Assembly: GCA_963978905.1 (NCBI GenBank) | Contig: OZ022260.1 | Span: 19,766,334-19,830,333 of the forward strand | Length of the DNA: 64,000 nucleotides | DNA from: Trichostrongylus colubriformis | Lineage: Eukaryota; Nematoda; Chromadorea; Rhabditida; Trichostrongylidae | Direction: 5' to 3' | Shown here: positions 11,375-23,511 of the stretch, in pieces | How the letters are laid out: each line of letters opens with the position of its first letter | Numbering within the stretch: the stretch's first letter is position 1 | The notes under the pieces: generated by a model | What the model saw: the letters and a program-made list of their open reading frames with translations, nothing else | Told to the model about the DNA's origin: nothing | Database searches by the model: none | Translations under genes and position numbers: made by a program

Positions 11375-13272
11375 GAGAGTTTTGGCGCATTGGCGTAAAG
11401 TTACAGTCCATTTCCCGAATACTGATTGGGCGTGTCCCACGGACTTGTGTGAACATGTATCAAACTCTCTCAATTCTCCCACCCCGCCACACACTCTCAC
11501 TCTCGCCTGGTACTCTCACTCTCGCCATTCACCCAAGTCCGTAGGGACACGCCTACTCAGTTTTCGGGAAATGGACTATAAATATACGTATCGATCGAGA
11601 AAATGAGCACATTTGCGCATCAGTGATTTGGAAATTTTGGCGTGCCACGTCACTCTTGTAACCGCGATCAGTTGAACGCGACTGCTAGAGTGACGTGGCA
11701 TGCCAAAAATTCCAAATCGCGGATGCGCCGATGCGCTAAAGCTCTTATTCAATCTGTTATGCCATACCCAACTGAATGAGAGTTTTGGCGCATTGGCGTA
11801 AAGTTAAATATACGTATCGATCGAGAAAATGAGCACATTTGCGCATCCGTGATTTGGGAATTTTGGCGTGCCACGTCACTCTTGTAACCGCGATCAGTTG
11901 AACGCGGTGCGTGCCAACGTGCGGCTTTCGATATCGACTTTCGATAAGATATGCAAAATTACGAAAAGGAATTAGGAGAAAAAGAAATCAACCGCACGTT
12001 GGCACGCGCCGCGTTCAACTGACCGCGGTTGCTAGAGTGACGTGGCATGCCAAAAATTCCAAATCGCGGATGCGCCGATGCGCTAAAGCTCTCATTCAAT
12101 TTGTTATGCCATACCCAACTAAATGAGAGTTTTGGCGCATTGGCGTAAAGTTAAGTACACGTATCGATCGAGGAAATGAGCAAATTTGCGCATCTGCGAT
12201 TTGAGAAAAGTGGCGGATCGGCGCATCCGCGATTCGAGAGAATTGGCGCGTTTGCGTAAAGGATAAGATACGTATTAATCGGAAGGTGAAAGTATTGGCG
12301 CATCCGCGATTTTGGATATTTGCCATAACAGATATCGGCTTTCGATGAGATATGGAAAATCACGAAATGGAAAGAGGAGAAAAAGAAATCAACCGCACCT
12401 TGGCACGCGCCGCGTTCAACTGACCGCGGTTGCTAGAGTGACGTGGCATGCCAAAAATTCCAAATCGCGGATGCGCCGATGCGCTAAAGCTCTTATTCAA
12501 TCTGTTATGCCATACCCAACTAAATGAGAGTTTTGGCGCATTGGCGTAAAGTTAAATATACGTATCGATCGAGAAAATGAGCACATTTGCGCATCCGTGA
12601 TTAGGGAATTTTGGCGTGCCACGTCACTCTTGTAACCGCGATCAGTTGAACGCGGTGCGTGCCATCGTGCGGCTTTCGATAACGACTTTCGATAAGATAT
12701 GGAAAATTACGAAAAGGAAATAGGCGAAAAAGAAATCAACCGCACGTTGGCACGCGCCGCGTTCAACTGACCGCGGTTGCTAGAGTGACGTGGCATGCCA
12801 AAAATTCCAAATCGCGGATGCGCCGATGCGCTAAAGCTCTCATTCAATTTGTTATGCCATACCCAACTAAATGAGAGTTTTGGCGCATTGGCGTAAAGTT
12901 AAATGCACGTATCGATCGAGAAAATGAGCACATTTGCGCATCTGCGATTTGAGACAGTTGGCGGATCGGCGCATCCGCGATTCGAGAGAATTGGCGCGTT
13001 TGCGTAAAGGATAAGATACTTATTAATCGGAAGGTGAAAGTATTGGCGCATCCGCGATTTTGGATATTTGCCATAACAGATATCGGCTTTCGATAAGATA
13101 TGGAAAATCACGAAATGGAAAGAGGAGAAAAAGAAATCAACCGCACGTTGGCACGCGCCGCGTTCAACTGACCGCGGTTGCTAGAGTGAGTGGCATGCCA
13201 AAATTTCCAAATCGCGGATGCGCCGATGCGCTAAAGCTCTCATTCAATTTGTTATGCCATACCCAACTAAAT
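11375..13272. repeat. Higher-order repeat 1 (1898 bp)
   Basis: Five subunits, A (403), B (347), C (401), D (347) and E (400), starting at 11375, 11778, 12125, 12526 and 12873. A carries the 175-bp CAGTCC MITE. This copy has private differences from the next two (for example GAATACTGA in the MITE end), while it shares the GGAATTAGG variant in B with HOR 4. Confidence 0.9.
11404..11578. mobile_element. 175-bp CAGTCC MITE inside satellite subunit A
   Basis: Inverted ends CAGTCCATTTCCCGAA and the complement of TAGTCCATTTCCCGAA, flanked by TA. Uninterrupted subunits read AAAGTTAAATATACG at this point, whereas here the sequence is AAAGTTA, the element, then TAAATATACG. It was therefore inserted at TA once and then amplified with the repeat. 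Further copies at 13302-13476, 15200-15374, 17098-17272, 18996-19170, 20146-20320, 22044-22218 and 23541-23715. A relative lies at 34836-34988. Confidence 0.85.
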
Positions 13273-15170
13273 GAGAGTTTTGGCGCATTGGCGTAAAGTT
13301 ACAGTCCATTTCCCGAAAACTGATTGGGCGTGTCCCACGGACTTGTGTGAACATGTATCAAACTCTCTCAATTCTCCCACCCCGCCACACACTCTCACTC
13401 TCGCCTGGTACTCTCACTCTCGCCATTCACCCAAGTCCGTAGGGACACGCCTACTCAGTTTTCGGGAAATGGACTATAAATATACGTATCGATCGAGAAA
13501 ATGAGCACATTTGCGCATCAGTGATTTGGGAATTTTGGCGTGCCACGTCACTCTTGTAATCGCGATCAGTTGAACGCGACTGCTAGAGTGACGTGGCATG
13601 CCAAAAATTCCAAATCGCGGATGCGCCGATGCGCTAAAGCTCTTATTCAATCTGTTATGCCATACCCAACTGAATGAGAGTTTTGGCGCATTGGCGTAAA
13701 GTTAAATATACGTATCGATCGAGAAAATGAGCACATTTGCGCATCCGTGATTTGGGAATTTTGGCGTGCCACGTCACTCTTGTAACCGCGATCAGTTGAA
13801 CGCGGTGCGTGCCAACGTGCGGCTTTCGATATCGACTTTCGGTAAGATATGCAAAATTACGAAAAGGAAATAGGAGAAAAAGAAATCAACCGCACGTTGG
13901 CACGCGCCGCGTTCAACTGACCGCGGTTGCTAGAGTGACGTGGCATGCCAAAAATTCCAAATCGCGGATGCGCCGATGCGCTAAAGCTCTCATTCAATTT
14001 GTTATGCCATACCCAACTAAATGAGAGTTTTGGCGCATTGGCGTAAAGTTAAGTACACGTATCGATCGAGGAAATGAGCAAATTTGCGCATCTGCGATTT
14101 GAGAAAAGTGGCGGATCGGCGCATCCGCGATTCGAGAGAATTGGCGCGTTTGCGTAAAGGATAAGATACGTATTAATCGGAAGGTGAAAGTATTGGCGCA
14201 TCCGCGATTTTGGATATTTGCCATAACAGATATCGGCTTTCGATAAGATATGGAAAATCACGAAATGGAAAGCGAAGAAAAAGAAACCAACCGCACCTTG
14301 GCACGCGCCGCGTTCAACTGACCGCGGTTGCTAGAGTGACGTGGCATGCCAAAAATTCCAAATCGCGGATGCGCCGATGCGCTAAAGCTCTTATTCAATC
14401 TGTTATGCCATACCCAACTAAATGAGAGTTTTGGCGCATTGGCGTAAAGTTAAATATACGTATCGATCGAGAAAATGAGCACATTTGCGCATCCGTGATT
14501 AGGGAATTTTGGCGTGCCACGTCACTCTTGTAACCGCGATCAGTTGAACGCGGTGCGTGCCATCGTGCGGCTTTCGATAACGACTTTCGATAAGATATGG
14601 AAAATTACGAAAAGGAAATAGGCGAAAAAGAAATCAACCGCACGTTGGCACGCGCCGCGTTCAACTGACCGCGGTTGCTAGAGTGACGTGGCATGCCAAA
14701 AATTCCAAATCGCGGATGCGCCGATGCGCTAAAGCTCTCATTCAATTTGTTATGCCATACCCAACTAAATGAGAGTTTTGGCGCATTGGCGTAAAGTTAA
14801 ATGCACGTATCGATCGAGAAAATGAGCACATTTGCGCATCTGCGATTTGAGACAGTTGGCGGATCGGCGCATCCGCGATTCGAGAGAATTGGCGCGTTTG
14901 CGTAAAGGATAAGATACTTATTAATCGGAAGGTGAAAGTATTGGCGCATCCGCGATTTTGGATATTTGCCATAACAGATATCGGCTTTCGATAAGATATG
15001 GAAAATCACGAAATGGAAAGAGGAGAAAAAGAAATCAACCGCACGTTGGCACGCGCCGCGTTCAACTGACCGCGGTTGCTAGAGTGAGTGGCATGCCAAA
15101 ATTTCCAAATCGCGGATGCGCCGATGCGCTAAAGCTCTCATTCAATTTGTTATGCCATACCCAACTAAAT
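13273..15170. repeat. Higher-order repeat 2 (1898 bp)
   Basis: Subunits A-E start at 13273, 13676, 14023, 14424 and 14771. It appears essentially identical to HOR 3 by eye, which points to recent amplification or homogenisation. Confidence 0.9.
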
Positions 15171-17068
15171 GAGAGTTTTGGCGCATTGGCGTAAAGTTAC
15201 AGTCCATTTCCCGAAAACTGATTGGGCGTGTCCCACGGACTTGTGTGAACATGTATCAAACTCTCTCAATTCTCCCACCCCGCCACACACTCTCACTCTC
15301 GCCTGGTACTCTCACTCTCGCCATTCACCCAAGTCCGTAGGGACACGCCTACTCAGTTTTCGGGAAATGGACTATAAATATACGTATCGATCGAGAAAAT
15401 GAGCACATTTGCGCATCAGTGATTTGGGAATTTTGGCGTGCCACGTCACTCTTGTAATCGCGATCAGTTGAACGCGACTGCTAGAGTGACGTGGCATGCC
15501 AAAAATTCCAAATCGCGGATGCGCCGATGCGCTAAAGCTCTTATTCAATCTGTTATGCCATACCCAACTGAATGAGAGTTTTGGCGCATTGGCGTAAAGT
15601 TAAATATACGTATCGATCGAGAAAATGAGCACATTTGCGCATCCGTGATTTGGGAATTTTGGCGTGCCACGTCACTCTTGTAACCGCGATCAGTTGAACG
15701 CGGTGCGTGCCAACGTGCGGCTTTCGATATCGACTTTCGGTAAGATATGCAAAATTACGAAAAGGAAATAGGAGAAAAAGAAATCAACCGCACGTTGGCA
15801 CGCGCCGCGTTCAACTGACCGCGGTTGCTAGAGTGACGTGGCATGCCAAAAATTCCAAATCGCGGATGCGCCGATGCGCTAAAGCTCTCATTCAATTTGT
15901 TATGCCATACCCAACTAAATGAGAGTTTTGGCGCATTGGCGTAAAGTTAAGTACACGTATCGATCGAGGAAATGAGCAAATTTGCGCATCTGCGATTTGA
16001 GAAAAGTGGCGGATCGGCGCATCCGCGATTCGAGAGAATTGGCGCGTTTGCGTAAAGGATAAGATACGTATTAATCGGAAGGTGAAAGTATTGGCGCATC
16101 CGCGATTTTGGATATTTGCCATAACAGATATCGGCTTTCGATAAGATATGGAAAATCACGAAATGGAAAGCGAAGAAAAAGAAACCAACCGCACCTTGGC
16201 ACGCGCCGCGTTCAACTGACCGCGGTTGCTAGAGTGACGTGGCATGCCAAAAATTCCAAATCGCGGATGCGCCGATGCGCTAAAGCTCTTATTCAATCTG
16301 TTATGCCATACCCAACTAAATGAGAGTTTTGGCGCATTGGCGTAAAGTTAAATATACGTATCGATCGAGAAAATGAGCACATTTGCGCATCCGTGATTAG
16401 GGAATTTTGGCGTGCCACGTCACTCTTGTAACCGCGATCAGTTGAACGCGGTGCGTGCCATCGTGCGGCTTTCGATAACGACTTTCGATAAGATATGGAA
16501 AATTACGAAAAGGAAATAGGCGAAAAAGAAATCAACCGCACGTTGGCACGCGCCGCGTTCAACTGACCGCGGTTGCTAGAGTGACGTGGCATGCCAAAAA
16601 TTCCAAATCGCGGATGCGCCGATGCGCTAAAGCTCTCATTCAATTTGTTATGCCATACCCAACTAAATGAGAGTTTTGGCGCATTGGCGTAAAGTTAAAT
16701 GCACGTATCGATCGAGAAAATGAGCACATTTGCGCATCTGCGATTTGAGACAGTTGGCGGATCGGCGCATCCGCGATTCGAGAGAATTGGCGCGTTTGCG
16801 TAAAGGATAAGATACTTATTAATCGGAAGGTGAAAGTATTGGCGCATCCGCGATTTTGGATATTTGCCATAACAGATATCGGCTTTCGATAAGATATGGA
16901 AAATCACGAAATGGAAAGAGGAGAAAAAGAAATCAACCGCACGTTGGCACGCGCCGCGTTCAACTGACCGCGGTTGCTAGAGTGAGTGGCATGCCAAAAT
17001 TTCCAAATCGCGGATGCGCCGATGCGCTAAAGCTCTCATTCAATTTGTTATGCCATACCCAACTAAAT
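15171..17068. repeat. Higher-order repeat 3 (1898 bp)
   Basis: Same five-subunit order as HOR 2 at a constant 1898-bp offset. I saw no difference in the stretches compared. Confidence 0.9.
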
Positions 17069-18966
17069 GAGAGTTTTGGCGCATTGGCGTAAAGTTACAG
17101 TCCATTTCCCGAAAACTGATTGGGCGTGTCCCACGGACTTGTGTGAACATGTATCAAACTCTCTCAATTCTCCCACCCCGCCACACACTCTCACTCTCGC
17201 CTGGTACTCTCACTCTCGCCATTCACCCAAGTCCGTAGGGACACGCCTACTCAGTTTTCGGGAAATGGACTATAAATATACGTATCGATCGAGAAAATGA
17301 GCACATTTGCGCATCAGTGATTTGGGAATTTTGGCGTGCCACGTCACTCTTGTAATCGCGATCAGTTGAACGCGACTGCTAGAGTGACGTGGCATGCCAA
17401 AAATTCCAAATCGCGGATGCGCCGATGCGCTAAAGCTCTTATTCAATCTGTTATGCCATACCCAACTGAATGAGAGTTTTGGCGCATTGGCGTAAAGTTA
17501 AATATACGTATCGATCGAGAAAATGAGCACATTTGCGCATCCGTGATTTGGGAATTTTGGCGTGCCACGTCACTCTTGTAACCGCGATCAGTTGAACGCG
17601 GTGCGTGCCAACGTGCGGCTTTCGATATCGACTTTCGATAAGATATGCAAAATTACGAAAAGGAATTAGGAGAAAAAGAAATCAACCGCACGTTGGCACG
17701 CGCCGCGTTCAACTGACCGCGGTTGCTAGAGTGACGTGGCATGCCAAAAATTCCAAATCGCGGATGCGCCGATGCGCTAAAGCTCTCATTCAATTTGTTA
17801 TGCCATACCCAACTAAATGAGAGTTTTGGCGCATTGGCGTAAAGTTAAGTACACGTATCGATCGAGGAAATGAGCAAATTTGCGCATCTGCGATTTGAGA
17901 AAAGTGGCGGATCGGCGCATCCGCGATTCGAGAGAATTGGCGCGTTTGCGTAAAGGATAAGATACGTATTAATCGGAAGGTGAAAGTATTGGCGCATCCG
18001 CGATTTTGGATATTTGCCATAACAGATATCGGCTTTCGATAAGATATGGAAAATCACGAAATGGAAAGCGAAGAAAAAGAAACCAACCGCACCTTGGCAC
18101 GCGCCGCGTTCAACTGACCGCGGTTGCTAGAGTGACGTGGCATGCCAAAAATTCCAAATCGCGGATGCGCCGATGCGCTAAAGCTCTTATTCAATCTGTT
18201 ATGCCATACCCAACTAAATGAGAGTTTTGGCGCATTGGCGTAAAGTTAAATATACGTATCGATCGAGAAAATGAGCACATTTGCGCATCCGTGATTAGGG
18301 AATTTTGGCGTGCCACGTCACTCTTGTAACCGCGATCAGTTGAACGCGGTGCGTGCCATCGTGCGGCTTTCGATAACGACTTTCGATAAGATATGGAAAA
18401 TTACGAAAAGGAAATAGGCGAAAAAGAAATCAACCGCACGTTGGCACGCGCCGCGTTCAACTGACCGCGGTTGCTAGAGTGACGTGGCATGCCAAAAATT
18501 CCAAATCGCGGATGCGCCGATGCGCTAAAGCTCTCATTCAATTTGTTATGCCATACCCAACTAAATGAGAGTTTTGGCGCATTGGCGTAAAGTTAAATGC
18601 ACGTATCGATCGAGAAAATGAGCACATTTGCGCATCTGCGATTTGAGACAGTTGGCGGATCGGCGCATCCGCGATTCGAGAGAATTGGCGCGTTTGCGTA
18701 AAGGATAAGATACTTATTAATCGGAAGGTGAAAGTATTGGCGCATCCGCGATTTTGGATATTTGCCATAACAGATATCGGCTTTCGATAAGATATGGAAA
18801 ATCACGAAATGGAAAGAGGAGAAAAAGAAATCAACCGCACGTTGGCACGCGCCGCGTTCAACTGACCGCGGTTGCTAGAGTGAGTGGCATGCCAAAATTT
18901 CCAAATCGCGGATGCGCCGATGCGCTAAAGCTCTCATTCAATTTGTTATGCCATACCCAACTAAAT
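17069..18966. repeat. Higher-order repeat 4 (1898 bp)
   Basis: Full-length. Subunit B carries the TTCGATAAGAT / GGAATTAGG variants seen in HOR 1 rather than the TTCGGTAAGAT / GGAAATAGG of HORs 2 and 3. Confidence 0.9.
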
Positions 18967-20116
18967 GAGAGTTTTGGCGCATTGGCGTAAAGTTACAGTC
19001 CATTTCCCGAAAACTGATTGGGCGTGTCCCACGGACTTGTGTGAACATGTATCAAACTCTCTCAATTCTCCCACCCCGCCACACACTCTCACTCTCGCCT
19101 GGTACTCTCACTCTCGCCATTCACCCAAGTCCGTAGGGACACGCCTACTCAGTTTTCGGGAAATGGACTATAAATATACGTATCGATCGAGAAAATGAGC
19201 ACATTTGCGCATCAGTGATTTGGGAATTTTGGCGTGCCACGTCACTCTTGTAATCGCGATCAGTTGAACGCGACTGCTAGAGTGACGTGGCATGCCAAAA
19301 ATTCCAAATCGCGGATGCGCCGATGCGCTAAAGCTCTTATTCAATCTGTTATGCCATACCCAACTGAATGAGAGTTTTGGCGCATTGGCGTAAAGTTAAA
19401 TATACGTATCGATCGAGAAAATGAGCACATTTGCGCATCCGTGATTAGGGAATTTTGGCGTGCCACGTCACTCTTGTAACCGCGATCAGTTGAACGCGGT
19501 GCGTGCCATCGTGCGGCTTTCGATAACGACTTTCGATAAGATATGGAAAATTACGAAAAGGAAATAGGCGAAAAAGAAATCAACCGCACGTTGGCACGCG
19601 CCGCGTTCAACTGACCGCGGTTGCTAGAGTGACGTGGCATGCCAAAAATTCCAAATCGCGGATGCGCCGATGCGCTAAAGCTCTCATTCAATTTGTTATG
19701 CCATACCCAACTAAATGAGAGTTTTGGCGCATTGGCGTAAAGTTAAATGCACGTATCGATCGAGAAAATGAGCACATTTGCGCATCTGCGATTTGAGACA
19801 GTTGGCGGATCGGCGCATCCGCGATTCGAGAGAATTGGCGCGTTTGCGTAAAGGATAAGATACTTATTAATCGGAAGGTGAAAGTATTGGCGCATCCGCG
19901 ATTTTGGATATTTGCCATAACAGATATCGGCTTTCGATAAGATATGGAAAATCACGAAATGGAAAGAGGAGAAAAAGAAATCAACCGCACGTTGGCACGC
20001 GCCGCGTTCAACTGACCGCGGTTGCTAGAGTGAGTGGCATGCCAAAATTTCCAAATCGCGGATGCGCCGATGCGCTAAAGCTCTCATTCAATTTGTTATG
20101 CCATACCCAACTAAAT
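18967..20116. repeat. Higher-order repeat 5, shortened to 1150 bp
   Basis: Contains A, then a B/D hybrid, then E: 403+347+400 bp. Exactly 748 bp (one 347 plus one 401 subunit) is missing, as produced by unequal exchange between the two type-1 subunits B and D. Confidence 0.85.
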
Positions 20117-22014
20117 GAGAGTTTTGGCGCATTGGCGTAAAGTTACAGTCCATTTCCCGAAAACTGATTGGGCGTGTCCCACGGACTTGTGTGAACATGT
20201 ATCAAACTCTCTCAATTCTCCCACCCCGCCACACACTCTCACTCTCGCCTGGTACTCTCACTCTCGCCATTCACCCAAGTCCGTAGGGACACGCCTACTC
20301 AGTTTTCGGGAAATGGACTATAAATATACGTATCGATCGAGAAAATGAGCACATTTGCGCATCAGTGATTTGGGAATTTTGGCGTGCCACGTCACTCTTG
20401 TAATCGCGATCAGTTGAACGCGACTGCTAGAGTGACGTGGCATGCCAAAAATTCCAAATCGCGGATGCGCCGATGCGCTAAAGCTCTTATTCAATCTGTT
20501 ATGCCATACCCAACTGAATGAGAGTTTTGGCGCATTGGCGTAAAGTTAAATATACGTATCGATCGAGAAAATGAGCACATTTGCGCATCCGTGATTTGGG
20601 AATTTTGGCGTGCCACGTCACTCTTGTAACCGCGATCAGTTGAACGCGGTGCGTGCCAACGTGCGGCTTTCGATATCGACTTTCGGTAAGATATGCAAAA
20701 TTACGAAAAGGAAATAGGAGAAAAAGAAATCAACCGCACGTTGGCACGCGCCGCGTTCAACTGACCGCGGTTGCTAGAGTGACGTGGCATGCCAAAAATT
20801 CCAAATCGCGGATGCGCCGATGCGCTAAAGCTCTCATTCAATTTGTTATGCCATACCCAACTAAATGAGAGTTTTGGCGCATTGGCGTAAAGTTAAGTAC
20901 ACGTATCGATCGAGGAAATGAGCAAATTTGCGCATCTGCGATTTGAGAAAAGTGGCGGATCGGCGCATCCGCGATTCGAGAGAATTGGCGCGTTTGCGTA
21001 AAGGATAAGATACGTATTAATCGGAAGGTGAAAGTATTGGCGCATCCGCGATTTTGGATATTTGCCATAACAGATATCGGCTTTCGATAAGATATGGAAA
21101 ATCACGAAATGGAAAGCGAAGAAAAAGAAACCAACCGCACCTTGGCACGCGCCGCGTTCAACTGACCGCGGTTGCTAGAGTGACGTGGCATGCCAAAAAT
21201 TCCAAATCGCGGATGCGCCGATGCGCTAAAGCTCTTATTCAATCTGTTATGCCATACCCAACTAAATGAGAGTTTTGGCGCATTGGCGTAAAGTTAAATA
21301 TACGTATCGATCGAGAAAATGAGCACATTTGCGCATCCGTGATTAGGGAATTTTGGCGTGCCACGTCACTCTTGTAACCGCGATCAGTTGAACGCGGTGC
21401 GTGCCATCGTGCGGCTTTCGATAACGACTTTCGATAAGATATGGAAAATTACGAAAAGGAAATAGGCGAAAAAGAAATCAACCGCACGTTGGCACGCGCC
21501 GCGTTCAACTGACCGCGGTTGCTAGAGTGACGTGGCATGCCAAAAATTCCAAATCGCGGATGCGCCGATGCGCTAAAGCTCTCATTCAATTTGTTATGCC
21601 ATACCCAACTAAATGAGAGTTTTGGCGCATTGGCGTAAAGTTAAATGCACGTATCGATCGAGAAAATGAGCACATTTGCGCATCTGCGATTTGAGACAGT
21701 TGGCGGATCGGCGCATCCGCGATTCGAGAGAATTGGCGCGTTTGCGTAAAGGATAAGATACTTATTAATCGGAAGGTGAAAGTATTGGCGCATCCGCGAT
21801 TTTGGATATTTGCCATAACAGATATCGGCTTTCGATAAGATATGGAAAATCACGAAATGGAAAGAGGAGAAAAAGAAATCAACCGCACGTTGGCACGCGC
21901 CGCGTTCAACTGACCGCGGTTGCTAGAGTGAGTGGCATGCCAAAATTTCCAAATCGCGGATGCGCCGATGCGCTAAAGCTCTCATTCAATTTGTTATGCC
22001 ATACCCAACTAAAT
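20117..22014. repeat. Higher-order repeat 6 (1898 bp)
   Basis: Full-length A-E unit of the HOR 2/3 type (TTCGGTAAGAT variant in B). Confidence 0.9.
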
Positions 22015-23511
22015 GAGAGTTTTGGCGCATTGGCGTAAAGTTACAGTCCATTTCCCGAAAACTGATTGGGCGTGTCCCACGGACTTGTGTGAACATGTAT
22101 CAAACTCTCTCAATTCTCCCACCCCGCCACACACTCTCACTCTCGCCTGGTACTCTCACTCTCGCCATTCACCCAAGTCCGTAGGGACACGCCTACTCAG
22201 TTTTCGGGAAATGGACTATAAATATACGTATCGATCGAGAAAATGAGCACATTTGCGCATCAGTGATTTGGGAATTTTGGCGTGCCACGTCACTCTTGTA
22301 ATCGCGATCAGTTGAACGCGACTGCTAGAGTGACGTGGCATGCCAAAAATTCCAAATCGCGGATGCGCCGATGCGCTAAAGCTCTTATTCAATCTGTTAT
22401 GCCATACCCAACTGAATGAGAGTTTTGGCGCATTGGCGTAAAGTTAAATATACGTATCGATCGAGAAAATGAGCACATTTGCGCATCCGTGATTTGGGAA
22501 TTTTGGCGTGCCACGTCACTCTTGTAACCGCGATCAGTTGAACGCGGTGCGTGCCAACGTGCGGCTTTCGATATCGACTTTCGGTAAGATATGCAAAATT
22601 ACGAAAAGGAAATAGGAGAAAAAGAAACCAACCGCACCTTGGCACGCGCCGCGTTCAACTGACCGCGGTTGCTAGAGTGACGTGGCATGCCAAAAATTCC
22701 AAATCGCGGATGCGCCGATGCGCTAAAGCTCTTATTCAATCTGTTATGCCATACCCAACTAAATGAGAGTTTTGGCGCATTGGCGTAAAGTTAAATATAC
22801 GTATCGATCGAGAAAATGAGCACATTTGCGCATCCGTGATTAGGGAATTTTGGCGTGCCACGTCACTCTTGTAACCGCGATCAGTTGAACGCGGTGCGTG
22901 CCATCGTGCGGCTTTCGATAACGACTTTCGATAAGATATGGAAAATTACGAAAAGGAAATAGGCGAAAAAGAAATCAACCGCACGTTGGCACGCGCCGCG
23001 TTCAACTGACCGCGGTTGCTAGAGTGACGTGGCATGCCAAAAATTCCAAATCGCGGATGCGCCGATGCGCTAAAGCTCTCATTCAATTTGTTATGCCATA
23101 CCCAACTAAATGAGAGTTTTGGCGCATTGGCGTAAAGTTAAATGCACGTATCGATCGAGAAAATGAGCACATTTGCGCATCTGCGATTTGAGACAGTTGG
23201 CGGATCGGCGCATCCGCGATTCGAGAGAATTGGCGCGTTTGCGTAAAGGATAAGATACTTATTAATCGGAAGGTGAAAGTATTGGCGCATCCGCGATTTT
23301 GGATATTTGCCATAACAGATATCGGCTTTCGATAAGATATGGAAAATCACGAAATGGAAAGAGGAGAAAAAGAAATCAACCGCACGTTGGCACGCGCCGC
23401 GTTCAACTGACCGCGGTTGCTAGAGTGAGTGGCATGCCAAAATTTCCAAATCGCGGATGCGCCGATGCGCTAAAGCTCTCATTCAATTTGTTATGCCATA
23501 CCCAACTAAAT
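22015..23511. repeat. Higher-order repeat 7, shortened to 1497 bp
   Basis: One 401-bp subunit length is missing. The junction is a B/C hybrid near 22620, where the B-type start (GGAAATAGGAGAAAAAG) continues with the C-type end (AAACCAACCGCACCTTGG). This is again a product of misaligned recombination between subunits. Confidence 0.85.
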
